Origin: Saccharopolyspora rhizosphaerae | GTDB lineage: Bacteria; Actinomycetota; Actinomycetes; Mycobacteriales; Pseudonocardiaceae | Assembly (NCBI RefSeq): GCF_003931915.1 | Contig: NZ_RSAA01000001.1 | Coordinates: 372,001-436,000, forward strand | Reading direction: 5' to 3' | DNA: 64,000 bases | In this document: piece after piece, positions 44,132-52,509 of the stretch | Layout: every line of letters begins with the position of its first letter | Position numbering within the stretch: the first letter of the stretch is position 1 | Position numbers and translations under genes: made by a program | The notes under the pieces: model-generated | What the model saw: only the letters and a program-made list of their open reading frames with translations | Told to the model about the DNA's origin: nothing | The model's database searches: none

Positions 44132-46138
44132 TCACGCCACCCGGAAGTCACGGCTGGTTCCGCTGAACGGCGCGATCTCTCCGGACCCCGCGGCCTTCCA
44201 ATCTCCGCTGTGGACGATCCGGTACCGACCTGATGGGACAGCCGCCGGGATGTCCCACGTGATGGTCGCGGTGGAAGATGCGACGCCGTTGCGCTTCCAA
44301 TGGTACTTGGTCGCCCAGTGCCGGTCGTCGGCCACCGTCCGCCACCGGTCGTGCACCCAGCGTTGCACCTCGACGTAGGTGCCGCCGCGGTGCAGGTCGT
44401 TCTTGGGGTGACCGGTGACGAACTCGACCACGACCTGCTCACCGCGGTGGTACCCGGTCGCGGGTTCGGTGAGCACGTCGCCGAAGTCGCGTCCGGGTGG
44501 CGGCGCGTCGAAGACCACGCCGGGCTGGAAGTTCGGCAGCGTGCCGGTCATGTCCGGCGGGACCGGGCCGAGCGGGACCCGCCGACCGGCGCGCATCGCC
44601 GCTGCCAGCCTGGTGAACTCCTGCTGGTACGCGGGCAGCGTGTAGCGGCCGAAGAGCGTCGAGGCGCCTTCGTACTGCTGGGCGTCGTACTCCTCAGGTG
44701 TGGTGACGTACTGGCTGTAGGCGTTCGCGTAGCCCTGCACCAGCACGTTCTCCAGCGGAACGCCGAGTTCCGCGGCAACGCTGCGGCGGATCCGCAGCCC
44801 CGCCACGATCGTGAACTCGGCGGGTCCGGCGACCAGGTGCACCTCGCCGATGCGCATCAGCTGCAACGGCAGCACCTGCGGGCACCACGGATGTGGTTGC
44901 ATCGCACCGAAGGGGACGGCCACCGGTTTGGGCGCTTGCTCGTCGGCGAGCTCCGGCGGGATCGGCACGTCGGTTCCGCCGAGCCAGTCCGCCAGCGGGT
45001 TGCGGACACCTTCGCCGACCGGGAGCCCAGGTCCGTCCTCAGTGCTCCCCGCCAGCATCGACACGCCGATCGCCGCGGTGCAGGTGCGGTGCGTCTTGCC
45101 GTCCGGGGTGAACCGGCCGTCCACAGTGACCTCGGAGAGGTCGACGTAGCACAGCAGCGATCCGACCGGCCCGCTCACCGGCGTGGTGGCGGCGTCGAAA
45201 GCCCGCTTCGCTGCGCGGAACTGGCGTTCGCCGATGATCCGGGTGTTCTCGAACTCGTCGTCGGTCGGGCCGGAACCGGGATCCAGCTCCAGGTTCGGGG
45301 ACATGTCCCCGGCGTTGGTCTGGGCGAAGCAGGCCACGAACTCCGGATCGTCCTGCTCCCACGCGAACGCGGCGTAGCCCTTGTTGTCCGAGCTGATCAG
45401 GTGGTTGCCGTTGGTCATCGAGGTGCCGTGGGTCGCGAACCACGCGATGGCGCCGACGTCGCGCCCGTCCCGGCTGAAGCGCAGCACGGTCACGGCCGGG
45501 TCGATGGCCTGCGGGAAGTGCGCGGTGTCCTGCGGCGGGTTGAGGTCGAAGGCGCTCCGGGAGCGGTTGACGCTCGCGTCGGTGAGCTCGGCCCGGCCGA
45601 CCGCGAGGGCGCCGGGCGCGAGGTCGTCGTGCGCTCGGCCGATCGCCTCCACGACGCCGTCCACGACCGCGTCGAAGACCTGCTGCTGGAAGCCGAGCGT
45701 CGCCAGGTCGTAGGCGGCGTAGTGCGAGTCACCACCGCACGCGGCGTGCGTGTGGGTGGCGTTGAGCAGCACGTTCTGCTCGGTGTAGACATCGCCGTAC
45801 GCCTCGCCCAGCCGCCGCAGGACCTCCTGGTGCACCGACTGGAACAGCGCGCCGAGCTCAGCGGTCACGAACACCACGCGGTTCACGCCGTCATCGATCA
45901 GGAAAGCGCGCGCGAGCGTGCGCAGGTGGACGCCGGCGGTCTGCTGCTGCGGCATGGAGTAGCCCATCATGCCGTTCTCGGCGGCCGGGCCGGTCACGTC
46001 GGCGACTCCGCGACCGATCCGGTACCCCGTCGATCCCCGCGCGGAGGCAGCGGCGCCGAGAGCCGCGGGACCGAACGTCGTGGCGGCGAACGGCGCGGCA
46101 GCGGCGGTGGCCAGCACTCGCCTCCGGGCAACGGGCAT
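44132..46138 (-). CDS. Neutral/alkaline ceramidase
   Basis: A 668-aa exported enzyme that releases fatty acids from ceramides. The Tat-like signal (VARRRVLATAAAAPFAAT) ends near ASA. The catalytic Ser region is NAGDMSPNLEL (family NxGDxSPN). Zinc ligands fit NATHTHAACGG and WFATHGTSM; the C-terminal immunoglobulin-like domain is present (TATITWDIPAAVPSGRYRIVH). Bacteria rarely make ceramide, so the target is likely a host, fungal or plant sphingolipid. The ATG at 46138 follows GAGGAG. A GTGAA-type palindrome 21 bp upstream suggests TetR-like control. Confidence 0.93.
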   Translation of the reverse strand: MPVARRRVLATAAAAPFAATTFGPAALGAAASARGSTGYRIGRGVADVTGPAAENGMMGYSMPQQQTAGVHLRTLARAFLIDDGVNRVVFVTAELGALFQSVHQEVLRRLGEAYGDVYTEQNVLLNATHTHAACGGDSHYAAYDLATLGFQQQVFDAVVDGVVEAIGRAHDDLAPGALAVGRAELTDASVNRSRSAFDLNPPQDTAHFPQAIDPAVTVLRFSRDGRDVGAIAWFATHGTSMTNGNHLISSDNKGYAAFAWEQDDPEFVACFAQTNAGDMSPNLELDPGSGPTDDEFENTRIIGERQFRAAKRAFDAATTPVSGPVGSLLCYVDLSEVTVDGRFTPDGKTHRTCTAAIGVSMLAGSTEDGPGLPVGEGVRNPLADWLGGTDVPIPPELADEQAPKPVAVPFGAMQPHPWCPQVLPLQLMRIGEVHLVAGPAEFTIVAGLRIRRSVAAELGVPLENVLVQGYANAYSQYVTTPEEYDAQQYEGASTLFGRYTLPAYQQEFTRLAAAMRAGRRVPLGPVPPDMTGTLPNFQPGVVFDAPPPGRDFGDVLTEPATGYHRGEQVVVEFVTGHPKNDLHRGGTYVEVQRWVHDRWRTVADDRHWATKYHWKRNGVASSTATITWDIPAAVPSGRYRIVHSGDWKAAGSGEIAPFSGTSRDFRVA

Positions 46139-46158
46139 GGGCCTGCTCCTCAGTGAAT

Positions 46159-46173
46159 GTGAAGCATGTTCAC
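46159..46173. promoter_or_regulatory. Palindrome upstream of ceramidase gene
   Basis: GTGAAGCATGTTCAC: arms GTGAA and TTCAC. A further TGAA on one side and TTCA on the other extend the pattern. It is close to the ceramidase start and is a fair candidate for a repressor site, though the ribosome site lies between. The regulator is not in the immediate neighbourhood. Confidence 0.5.
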
Positions 46174-46222
46174 CTTCATGGACGCGAGCAGGCTACGCCG
46201 ATCATGATCTGCTGCCAAGATC

Positions 46223-46981
46223 TCACTTCGGCGCGAAGCGCTGCCCGGCGTCGAGGCGCAGGCACTGGCCGTTGAGCATCGGGTTGTCGACGATGGCGCG
46301 CACCAGCTTCGCGTACTCCTCCGGGTGGCCCATCCGCCGCGGGAACGCCGCGTCCTTGACCAGCGCCGCCTTCTTCTCCTCCGGCGCGCCCCGCACGATC
46401 CCGGTGTCGAACAGGCTGGGCGCGATGGCCAGCACGCGGATGCCCATCGACCCGAGGTCGCGAGCCATGGTCAGGCACATCCCGGCGATGGCGGACTTGG
46501 CCGCGGTGTAGGCGACCTGGCCTACCTGCCCTTCGAAGGCCGCGATCGAGGAGGTGTTGATGATGACGCCGCGCTCGCCGTCCTCGGGTTCGTTGGCGTT
46601 CATGTGCGCGGCGGCGAGACGGCTGATGTTGAACGTGGCGACGGTGTTGAGGTCCAGGATCCGGCGGAAGGCGTCGAGGTCGTGCGGCCCTTGCTTGCCC
46701 AGGGTCCGCTGCGCGAGGCCACCTCCGGCCGTGGTGACGGTGATGTGCAGTCCACCGAGGTCGGCCACGGCGGCGGCGAGCACCCGCTCGACACCGTCGA
46801 AGTCGGTGACGTCGACGGGGTGGAAGGTCCCGCCCAGCTGCTGGGCGACCTCCTCGCCCGCCGAGCCGGCGAGGTCGGCGATCGCGACCGACGCGCCCTG
46901 CGCCGCGAGCAGTTCCGCGCTGGCACGGCCCATGCCCGAGGCTCCGCCGAACACGACCGCCTTCTTGCCGTTGATCTCCAC
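46223..46981 (-). CDS. SDR, 3-hydroxyacyl-CoA dehydrogenase type II-like
   Basis: A 252-aa SDR. The cofactor motif is VVFGGASGMGRAS, with Phe where the usual Thr stands, and Asp in IADLAG favours NAD. NTSSIAAFEGQVGQVAYTAAK provides the catalytic Ser and YxxxK. NPMLNGQCLRLDAG is the typical ending of human HSD10-like enzymes of acyl-CoA and steroid metabolism. It starts 16 bp after the end of the acyl-CoA ligase gene, which supports a joint role in beta-oxidation of an activated acid. Confidence 0.88.
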   Translation of the reverse strand: MEINGKKAVVFGGASGMGRASAELLAAQGASVAIADLAGSAGEEVAQQLGGTFHPVDVTDFDGVERVLAAAVADLGGLHITVTTAGGGLAQRTLGKQGPHDLDAFRRILDLNTVATFNISRLAAAHMNANEPEDGERGVIINTSSIAAFEGQVGQVAYTAAKSAIAGMCLTMARDLGSMGIRVLAIAPSLFDTGIVRGAPEEKKAALVKDAAFPRRMGHPEEYAKLVRAIVDNPMLNGQCLRLDAGQRFAPK

Positions 46982-46997
46982 TGACTCCTCCTTGAGT

Positions 46998-48521
46998 TCA
47001 GCGAACCCGCTGCTGGAGCTCGCGCTTGAGGACCTTGCCCGCCGCGTTGCGCGGCAGCTCGGGGACGATCAGCACCTGACGCGGGCACTTGTACCCGGCG
47101 AGGTGCTCCGCGCAGAACTCGCGGATCTCCTGCTCCGCGGGAGGTTCGTGGCCGTCCGGCTGGACGACCGCCACGACGCGCTCGCCCCACAGCTCGTCCG
47201 GGGCTCCGACGACGGCCGCCGCCGACACCGCGGGGTGCTGGTGCAGGACGTCCTCGACTTCGCGGGAGTAGACGTTCTCACCACCGGTGAGGATCATGTC
47301 CTTGCGCCGGTCGACGATGGCGAAGCGACCCTCGGCGTCGCGTCGGGCGAGGTCGCCGGTGCGGAACCACCCGTCGCGGAACGCTTCCGCGGTCGCCTCG
47401 GGGCGGTTCCAGTAACCGGAGAAGACCTGGTCGCCGCGGACCTCCAGTTCACCGACCTCGTCGGGCCCGCACTCGACGCCGTCGTCGTCGACGGTGCGGG
47501 CGGCCGTGAGCAGCATCGGCCTTCCTGCTGAGGCCAGCAGTTCCGGGCGTCCGCCGGCCGCCGCCCGGTGCTCCTCCGGCCCGTGGGCCAGGACGTTTCC
47601 GGCGAGTTCGGTCATGCCGAAACCCCCGCGGAACCCCGCGTTCGGGAAGCGGGTCATGGCCTTGCGCAGCGTGGCCACGGGCATCGGCGCCGACCCGTAG
47701 CCGATGCGGGTGATCGACGTGGTGTCGACGGTGTCCAGCGCCGGGTGGCGCAGCAGCATCTCCAGCATGGTCGGCGCGACCGTGGTGGCGGTGACGCGGT
47801 GCCGCTGCACCGCGTCGAGGAACCCTTCGGTGCTGTACCGGCGCAGCAGCACGACGGTTTCGGCGGCCAGGTGCGCGACCAGGACGTTGTGACCGGCGAC
47901 GTGGCACAACGGCCAGGGCACCAGCACCACCGGGCGCTGCTCGACCGCGCGAGGCCAGCTCAGCACGGCGTTGACCACCCCGGCGACGACGTTGCGGTGG
48001 GTCAGCACGGCACCTTTGGCGCGGCCGGTGGTGCCGGAGGTGTAGAGCAGCCAGGCCGCGGAGATCTCGTCAGGGCGCTCGGGTTCGTCCTCCGGACGGC
48101 CCTCGAGCAGGTCCGGCAGTGCCACGCCGTGGCTGCCGTCGACGGTGACGACCGTGCTGATCGAGGGCACCTCGGCAGCCGCCCGGCGCGCCGTGCCGAG
48201 GTGCTGCGCCTCGGTGATGAGCACCGTCGGCCTGGCGTCGGCCAGCAGGTCGACGACCTCGCCGGGTGCGAGCCGGTAGTTCACCGGCAGCAGCACCATG
48301 CCGGCCAGCGGGACCCCGTAGTAGGCCAGCACGTGCTCGGGACCGTTCTCGCCGAGCACGGCGATGCGGTCGCCAGGACGAGCCAGCTCCGCGAGTGCGT
48401 GCGCCAGCCTGCACGTCGCCGCGCGCAGCTCTTCGAAGGTCCAGGTGAGGTCCCCGAAGTGCATCGCGGGGACGTCGGGCGCACGCCTGGCGGCGAGGGC
48501 CACCACGTCGCTGATCAGCAT
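46998..48521 (-). CDS. AMP-dependent acyl-CoA synthetase/ligase
   Basis: A 507-aa enzyme of the ANL family that activates a carboxylic acid with ATP and joins it to CoA. Motifs are LLYTSGTTGRAKGAV (P-loop), FGMTELAGN, GWFRTGDLARRD and the C-terminal Lys in PRNAAGKVLKREL. The ATG at 48521 sits after GGAGGCG and opens LISDVVALAARRAPDVPA as family members do. A 20-bp TetR-type palindrome lies 40 bp upstream. Substrate may be a medium-chain, steroid-derived or phenylpropenoid acid; the neighbouring phenolic acid decarboxylase does not settle it. Confidence 0.92.
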   Translation of the reverse strand: MLISDVVALAARRAPDVPAMHFGDLTWTFEELRAATCRLAHALAELARPGDRIAVLGENGPEHVLAYYGVPLAGMVLLPVNYRLAPGEVVDLLADARPTVLITEAQHLGTARRAAAEVPSISTVVTVDGSHGVALPDLLEGRPEDEPERPDEISAAWLLYTSGTTGRAKGAVLTHRNVVAGVVNAVLSWPRAVEQRPVVLVPWPLCHVAGHNVLVAHLAAETVVLLRRYSTEGFLDAVQRHRVTATTVAPTMLEMLLRHPALDTVDTTSITRIGYGSAPMPVATLRKAMTRFPNAGFRGGFGMTELAGNVLAHGPEEHRAAAGGRPELLASAGRPMLLTAARTVDDDGVECGPDEVGELEVRGDQVFSGYWNRPEATAEAFRDGWFRTGDLARRDAEGRFAIVDRRKDMILTGGENVYSREVEDVLHQHPAVSAAAVVGAPDELWGERVVAVVQPDGHEPPAEQEIREFCAEHLAGYKCPRQVLIVPELPRNAAGKVLKRELQQRVR

Positions 48522-48560
48522 CTCGCCTCCCGCGTCCGCACCGACGACCAGAGGCACCGT

Positions 48561-48580
48561 ACCAAACGATCGCTTGGTAA
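48561..48580. promoter_or_regulatory. TetR-type palindrome before acyl-CoA ligase
   Basis: TACCAAACGATCGCTTGGTA, a 20-bp near-perfect palindrome (one mismatched pair) with core ACGATCGCT. Related 20-bp boxes occur at 56487 and 56541, in the thiolase/SDR promoter region. They share CGATCGCT or CGAACGCT centres, suggesting a common TetR regulator. Confidence 0.7.
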
Positions 48581-48584
48581 CCAG

Positions 48585-49115
48585 TCAGTTCGCGCGGTCG
48601 GCCCAACCGGCCGGGAGGTCGCCGGGAGCGGTCGCGATGACGGTCTCGTCATCGACCCCGACGTGCTCGAAGAGGGTGATGCGGGCGAACTCCGGGACGA
48701 CGTAGATCGGGTAGGTCGGCCCGGCGTCCCGGTAGGCGCGCATCTCGTCGAGGTGGTCGTTCTGGTACAGCACGGTCCGCTCGCCGTGCTGCCGGATCCA
48801 CTCCGGGAAGAAGATGACGCCGTGCAGGACCCGCTCGTCGGGGATCACGTTGACCGACACCGAGGTCCCGGTCGGCTCGGTCCAGGACACCTTGTAGACC
48901 CCGCGGGTCAGCCGCACCAGGTCGACCTCCTGGTCCTTGACCCAGCGACCGCCGACGTGCCCGGTGTGGATGCGGTAGTCGATGGTCGTCGCGTTCTTGA
49001 CGTACATCTCGTACTGCCAGCCGTTGGCGTAGGTGTAGGTGAAGCGGTGGCCGACGATGCCGGACAGGTTCTGCTCCGGGACCGGCTGCTCCACCGTGGT
49101 CGGGTGCTCGCTCAC
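48585..49115 (-). CDS. Phenolic acid decarboxylase
   Basis: A 176-aa enzyme that turns cinnamic acids such as ferulic and p-coumaric acid into vinylphenols without a cofactor. The lipocalin-like barrel is recognisable: [19 protein letters not shown] (two Tyr of the active site), [18 protein letters not shown] (Arg), [20 protein letters not shown] (catalytic Glu) and GVIFFPEWI. The GTG at 49115 follows GGGGAGAGG. It is divergent from a MarR gene, with two MarR-like sites between. In Firmicutes PadR does this job, so control by a MarR protein is a notable difference. Confidence 0.95.
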   Translation of the reverse strand: MSEHPTTVEQPVPEQNLSGIVGHRFTYTYANGWQYEMYVKNATTIDYRIHTGHVGGRWVKDQEVDLVRLTRGVYKVSWTEPTGTSVSVNVIPDERVLHGVIFFPEWIRQHGERTVLYQNDHLDEMRAYRDAGPTYPIYVVPEFARITLFEHVGVDDETVIATAPGDLPAGWADRAN

Positions 49116-49150
49116 GCCTCTCCCCTCGTTGTGCCGGTTTCCGCCATTTA

Positions 49151-49182
49151 ATTTTTGCTACAAACCTGTTTTGCTGCAAAAC
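49151..49182. promoter_or_regulatory. Twin MarR operators between phenolic acid decarboxylase and MarR
   Basis: The right site is a perfect 15-bp palindrome, GTTTTGCTGCAAAAC (49168-49182). The left is a related one, ATTTTTGCTACAAAC (49151-49165). They are 17 bp apart start to start. The region is AT-rich against the surroundings and includes a likely -10 TAATGT at 49183 for the MarR gene. Confidence 0.8.
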
Positions 49183-49209
49183 TAATGTGGGGTCGGGCAC
49201 AATGACGTC

Positions 49210-49674
49210 GTGACCAGCGACCTCGACGACTCCGCCATCGAGTTCAGCCGGCTGCTCGGGCCGTTGCGCCGCGCCGTGCTGCGGCTGTCCCGCCAGGCCG
49301 CCGACCTGCCCGACCTCCCCGAGGCGCAGATCGAGCTGCTCCGCCTGCTGGTCGCCGAGGGCTCGCTCAGCCCGCGCGAAGCGGCCGGTGCGCTCCAGGT
49401 CGCGCCGTCGACGATCAGCAACCTGGTCAAGGCGATGCGGGCCACCGGACTCGTCGCCCGCGACACCGATCCCGAGGACGCGCGCACCGCACGGCTCAGC
49501 GCCACCCGGACCGCGCTGGACCTGCTCGACCGCTACGACCGCGCCAGCGCCACCGCTCTGCAGCGCAGCCTCGCCCAACTGCCGCCCGGCGAACGCGCAC
49601 GCCTCGACGCGGCCCTGCCCGCGCTGCGCTCGCTGACGGCCACCTTGGACTCGGACATCCGGGCGGGAAGCTGA
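49210..49674 (+). CDS. MarR-family regulator
   Basis: A 154-aa winged helix regulator. LSPREAAGALQVAPSTISNL is the recognition region, ATGLVARDTDPEDARTARL the wing. MarR proteins release DNA on binding phenolic compounds, which fits the divergent phenolic acid decarboxylase gene. The GTG at 49210 has no ribosome site and a likely -10 TAATGT at 49183-49188, so the message is short-leadered. A terminator hairpin begins at the stop codon. Confidence 0.9.
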   Translation: MTSDLDDSAIEFSRLLGPLRRAVLRLSRQAADLPDLPEAQIELLRLLVAEGSLSPREAAGALQVAPSTISNLVKAMRATGLVARDTDPEDARTARLSATRTALDLLDRYDRASATALQRSLAQLPPGERARLDAALPALRSLTATLDSDIRAGS

Positions 49675-49709
49675 ACGGCCCGCCTCGGCAGGAGCCGCGA
49701 CGGGCCGTT
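49674..49709. terminator. Hairpin between MarR and NupC genes
   Basis: Arms AACGGCCCG (49674-49682) and CGGGCCGTT (49701-49709) pair perfectly, with an 18-base loop. It serves convergent genes, and its left arm begins at the last base of the MarR stop codon. Confidence 0.7.
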
Positions 49710-49723
49710 CGAAGCGGGAGCGG

Positions 49724-50998
49724 TCAGGCGAGGACGCCCGCGATCGTGGCGCTGAGCAGGTTGGCCAGCGTCGCGGCGAAGACCGCGCGGAGGCCGTCCC
49801 GGGCGATCCAGCTGCGCTTGCTGGGAACCAGCCCGCCGAGACCGCCGAGCAGGATCGCCAGCGAACCCAGGTTGGCGAACCCGGTCAGCGCGAAGGTGAC
49901 GATGGTGGCGGTCTTCTCGCTGAAGGCGCCCGCCTGCGGACCGAAGTCGCCGAAGGCGACGAACTCGTTGATCACCAGCTTCTCGCCGACGAAACCGCCC
50001 GCCGCGACCGCCTCGTGCCACGGCACGCCGATCACCCACATCAACGGCGAGAACACGTAGCCGAGGATCTGCTGCAGCGTCAGGTCCGGCAGTCCGAAGA
50101 GGCCACCGACCGCGCCGACGATGAGGTTGAGCAGCGCGATCAGCGAGACGAACGCGAAGAGCATCGCGCCGACGTTGAGCGCGAGCTTGAGCCCGTCGGA
50201 AGCGCCGGTGGCGGCGGCGTCGATGACGTTGCGCGGCTTCTCCTCCAGCGCGGGGGCGGCGGTGCCGAAGGCGACCTTCGTGGACTCCTCGCCCTCGGCC
50301 TCCTCGTCGTCGCGGGCCACCGGTGCGTCGTCGGAGGTGGTTCCGTCCTTGGTCTCCGGCATGACCAGCTTGGCCATGAGCAGACCCGCCGGCGCGGCCA
50401 TGAAGCTGGCGGCGATGAGGTTCTCCAGCTTCGCGCCCAGCATCGCGTAGCCGACCATGACGGTTCCGGCCACGGTCGCCAGTCCACCGACCATGACGGC
50501 GAAGAACTCCGAGCGGCTCATGCCGGCGAGGTAGGGCCGCACCAGCAGCGGGGCCTCGGTCTGGCCGAGGAAGATGTTGCCGGTCGCGTTCAGCGACTCC
50601 GCCCGCGTGGTGCCCAGCGCCTTCTGCAACGCGCCACCGATGATCCGCACGACCCACTGCAAGACGTGCAGGTGGTAGAGGACCGCGGTCAGCGAGGACA
50701 CGAAGATGATCAGCGGCAGCACCTGGAAGGCCACGACCGTGCCCTCGGAGGGCATGATCGGCCCGACGAGGAAGTCGATGCCCTCCTGGGAGGACTCCAT
50801 CACCTTCGTGACGCCCGCGGCCAACGTGGCCAGCGCCTTCTCCCCCAGCGGCCAGCGCAGCACGACGAGGGCGAAGAGAACCTGGATCGCGAGCGCCCCG
50901 AGCACGGTGCGGTAGTTGATCGCCCGTCGGTTGGTGGACATCGCGAACGCCAGCAGCAGCACGACGAGCATGCCGCCGATGCCCCACAAGACCTGCAC
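49724..50998 (-). CDS. NupC/CNT-family concentrative nucleoside transporter
   Basis: A 424-aa membrane carrier that brings nucleosides in with protons or sodium. The CNT core motif NIFLGQTEAPLLVRPYL is intact, with GFANLGSLAILLGGLGGLVP in the second half. The central loop has an acidic insert (ETKDGTTSDDAPVARDDEEA), longer than in E. coli NupC. The GTG at 50998 opens a family-like first helix (VLWGIGGMLVVLLLAFAM). It is monocistronic. Confidence 0.9.
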   Translation of the reverse strand: MQVLWGIGGMLVVLLLAFAMSTNRRAINYRTVLGALAIQVLFALVVLRWPLGEKALATLAAGVTKVMESSQEGIDFLVGPIMPSEGTVVAFQVLPLIIFVSSLTAVLYHLHVLQWVVRIIGGALQKALGTTRAESLNATGNIFLGQTEAPLLVRPYLAGMSRSEFFAVMVGGLATVAGTVMVGYAMLGAKLENLIAASFMAAPAGLLMAKLVMPETKDGTTSDDAPVARDDEEAEGEESTKVAFGTAAPALEEKPRNVIDAAATGASDGLKLALNVGAMLFAFVSLIALLNLIVGAVGGLFGLPDLTLQQILGYVFSPLMWVIGVPWHEAVAAGGFVGEKLVINEFVAFGDFGPQAGAFSEKTATIVTFALTGFANLGSLAILLGGLGGLVPSKRSWIARDGLRAVFAATLANLLSATIAGVLA

Positions 50999-51149
50999 CT
51001 GGAACCAGCCTTTCCTCGAACCGCCGCTGCCGCGACGCGCCGTTGGGTTCGAGGGATGCTCGCACGCGAAACCAGGCGAACGCACCCGGGTGGCGTGTTT
51101 GTGACTCCGCTAACGGCTGGTCACGGGCACTCGAAGCTCCACAGTGCAC

Positions 51150-52094
51150 TCACTCGGGGATTTCGAGCGGGGGCAGCGCGTTCTCGACGTCCTCACGGGT
51201 CGGTTCCAGCCACGGCGGCAGCTTCAGGTCGCGGCCGAGCTCCAGGAGCGGTTCGTCGATGTCGAAACCGGGGCCATCGGTCGCGAGCTCGAGCAGCACA
51301 CCACCGGGTTCGCGGAAGTAGATCGACGTGAAGTACTGCCGGTCGCGGATCTCGGTGACCTCCAGCCCGCGCTCGACGAGCTCCTCGCGCCACAGCTGCT
51401 GGGTGGCCGCGTCGGGCGCGCGCCAGGCGACGTGGTGCACGGTCCCGCCGGCCACGAAGCCCTCCGGGGCGGTCGGGTCCACCCGGACGTCCACCAGCGC
51501 CCCCGGACCGCCGTCACCGGCGGCGAAGCGCAACCGGTCGCCGTCCTGGTGCCGGAACTCCAAGCCGAGCCCGTCGACGAGCAGGTCGGCCGTGTCGGTT
51601 TCGCGTGCGACGGTCATGGTCACCGAGTGCAGCCCGCGGACGGCGTGCTCCGCCGGCACCGACGGGGTGTCCCACGGGTCGCGCGGGTCGCCCTGCGGGT
51701 GCGCCACCAGGGCGAGCTCCAGTCCGTCGGGATCGCGGAAGCCGAGGACGTCCTCCGCGTCGCGGTTGGTCACCCGCGTCGTCTCGACACCGGCCGCATC
51801 CAGGTGCTGCTTCCACCACCCGATGGAGTTCGGCGGGACGGAGAACGCGGTCGTGGTGGCCTGCCCGGAGCCGGTCCGGCCGTCCTCGATCGACTCCCAC
51901 GGGAAGAAGGTCAGCAGCGAGCCCGGCTGACCGGCGGTGTCGCCGTAGTAGAGGTGGTACACGCTCGGCAGGTCGAAGTTGACCGTCGTCTTGACCAGGC
52001 GCAACCCCAGCGTGCGCCGGTAGAAGTCCGCGTTGTGCTGCGGGTTCTCGCCGATCGCGGTGACGTGGTGCAACCCGCTGGTCTTGATCGCCAT
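51150..52094 (-). CDS. Ring-cleaving VOC dioxygenase (MhqO-like)
   Basis: A 314-aa protein with two VOC domains, similar to hydroquinone-type dioxygenases such as MhqO. Metal ligands fit His in GLHHVTAIGENPQHN, His in TVHHVAWRAPD and Glu in GVLLELATDGPG. Such enzymes cleave or detoxify quinone-like aromatics. The ATG at 52094 follows GGAGGCC. The promoter includes a clear -35/-10 pair and an overlapping palindrome, suggesting repression by a MarR-type protein (MhqR-like) not encoded next to it. Confidence 0.9.
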   Translation of the reverse strand: MAIKTSGLHHVTAIGENPQHNADFYRRTLGLRLVKTTVNFDLPSVYHLYYGDTAGQPGSLLTFFPWESIEDGRTGSGQATTTAFSVPPNSIGWWKQHLDAAGVETTRVTNRDAEDVLGFRDPDGLELALVAHPQGDPRDPWDTPSVPAEHAVRGLHSVTMTVARETDTADLLVDGLGLEFRHQDGDRLRFAAGDGGPGALVDVRVDPTAPEGFVAGGTVHHVAWRAPDAATQQLWREELVERGLEVTEIRDRQYFTSIYFREPGGVLLELATDGPGFDIDEPLLELGRDLKLPPWLEPTREDVENALPPLEIPE

Positions 52095-52128
52095 GACGGC
52101 CTCCTGCCTCCCTCAACTGCCAAGGAAG

Positions 52129-52160
52129 ACATTAACAGTAATATATCTTTCGCTCAAGAT
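52129..52160 (-). promoter_or_regulatory. Promoter and operator of the ring-cleaving dioxygenase gene
   Basis: On the minus strand, -35 TTGAGC (52157-52152) is 17 bp from -10 TAATGT (52134-52129). The dyad ATCTT-tcgctc-AAGAT (52145-52160) overlaps the -35, the normal place for a repressor. The stretch is strikingly AT-rich. The 300 bp further to the right hold no gene that I can recognise, only the next terminator. Confidence 0.7.
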
Positions 52161-52465
52161 GATTTCGCGCAAGACTGTCCGGGTGCTGCGGCACCGAGGC
52201 GGTTCCCGCAGGCACCGCGGCGCGCAGAGGAGGATGCCACCCCCGGCCAGGAACGTCGAGGTCGTCGCAGCGCCCTCACCCTGGAGGAGCGCGAAGAGCC
52301 CGGGACGGCCGAAGCCCGATCACCGAGCGCTGGGCACGCCCCGCGCGTGCTCAGAGCCGGTGCGCCAGGAGCACGCGTGGCCCCCGCAACGCGGGACCCG
52401 GGACGTCAGAGCCGACCGCTGGTTCGAGGGGCTTGCTGAGGGCGGCCGGACTCGGCCGAGCCGCA

Positions 52466-52495
52466 GGTGGCGCCCGGCTCTGGCCGGGCGCCACC
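52466..52495 (-). terminator. Perfect hairpin downstream of siderophore-interacting protein gene
   Basis: Arms GGTGGCGCCCGG (52466-52477) and CCGGGCGCCACC (52484-52495) pair perfectly over 12 bp with a 6-base loop, 14 bp beyond the stop of the gene at 52510. Confidence 0.8.
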
Positions 52496-52509
52496 AAGGT
52501 GAGAGCTGA

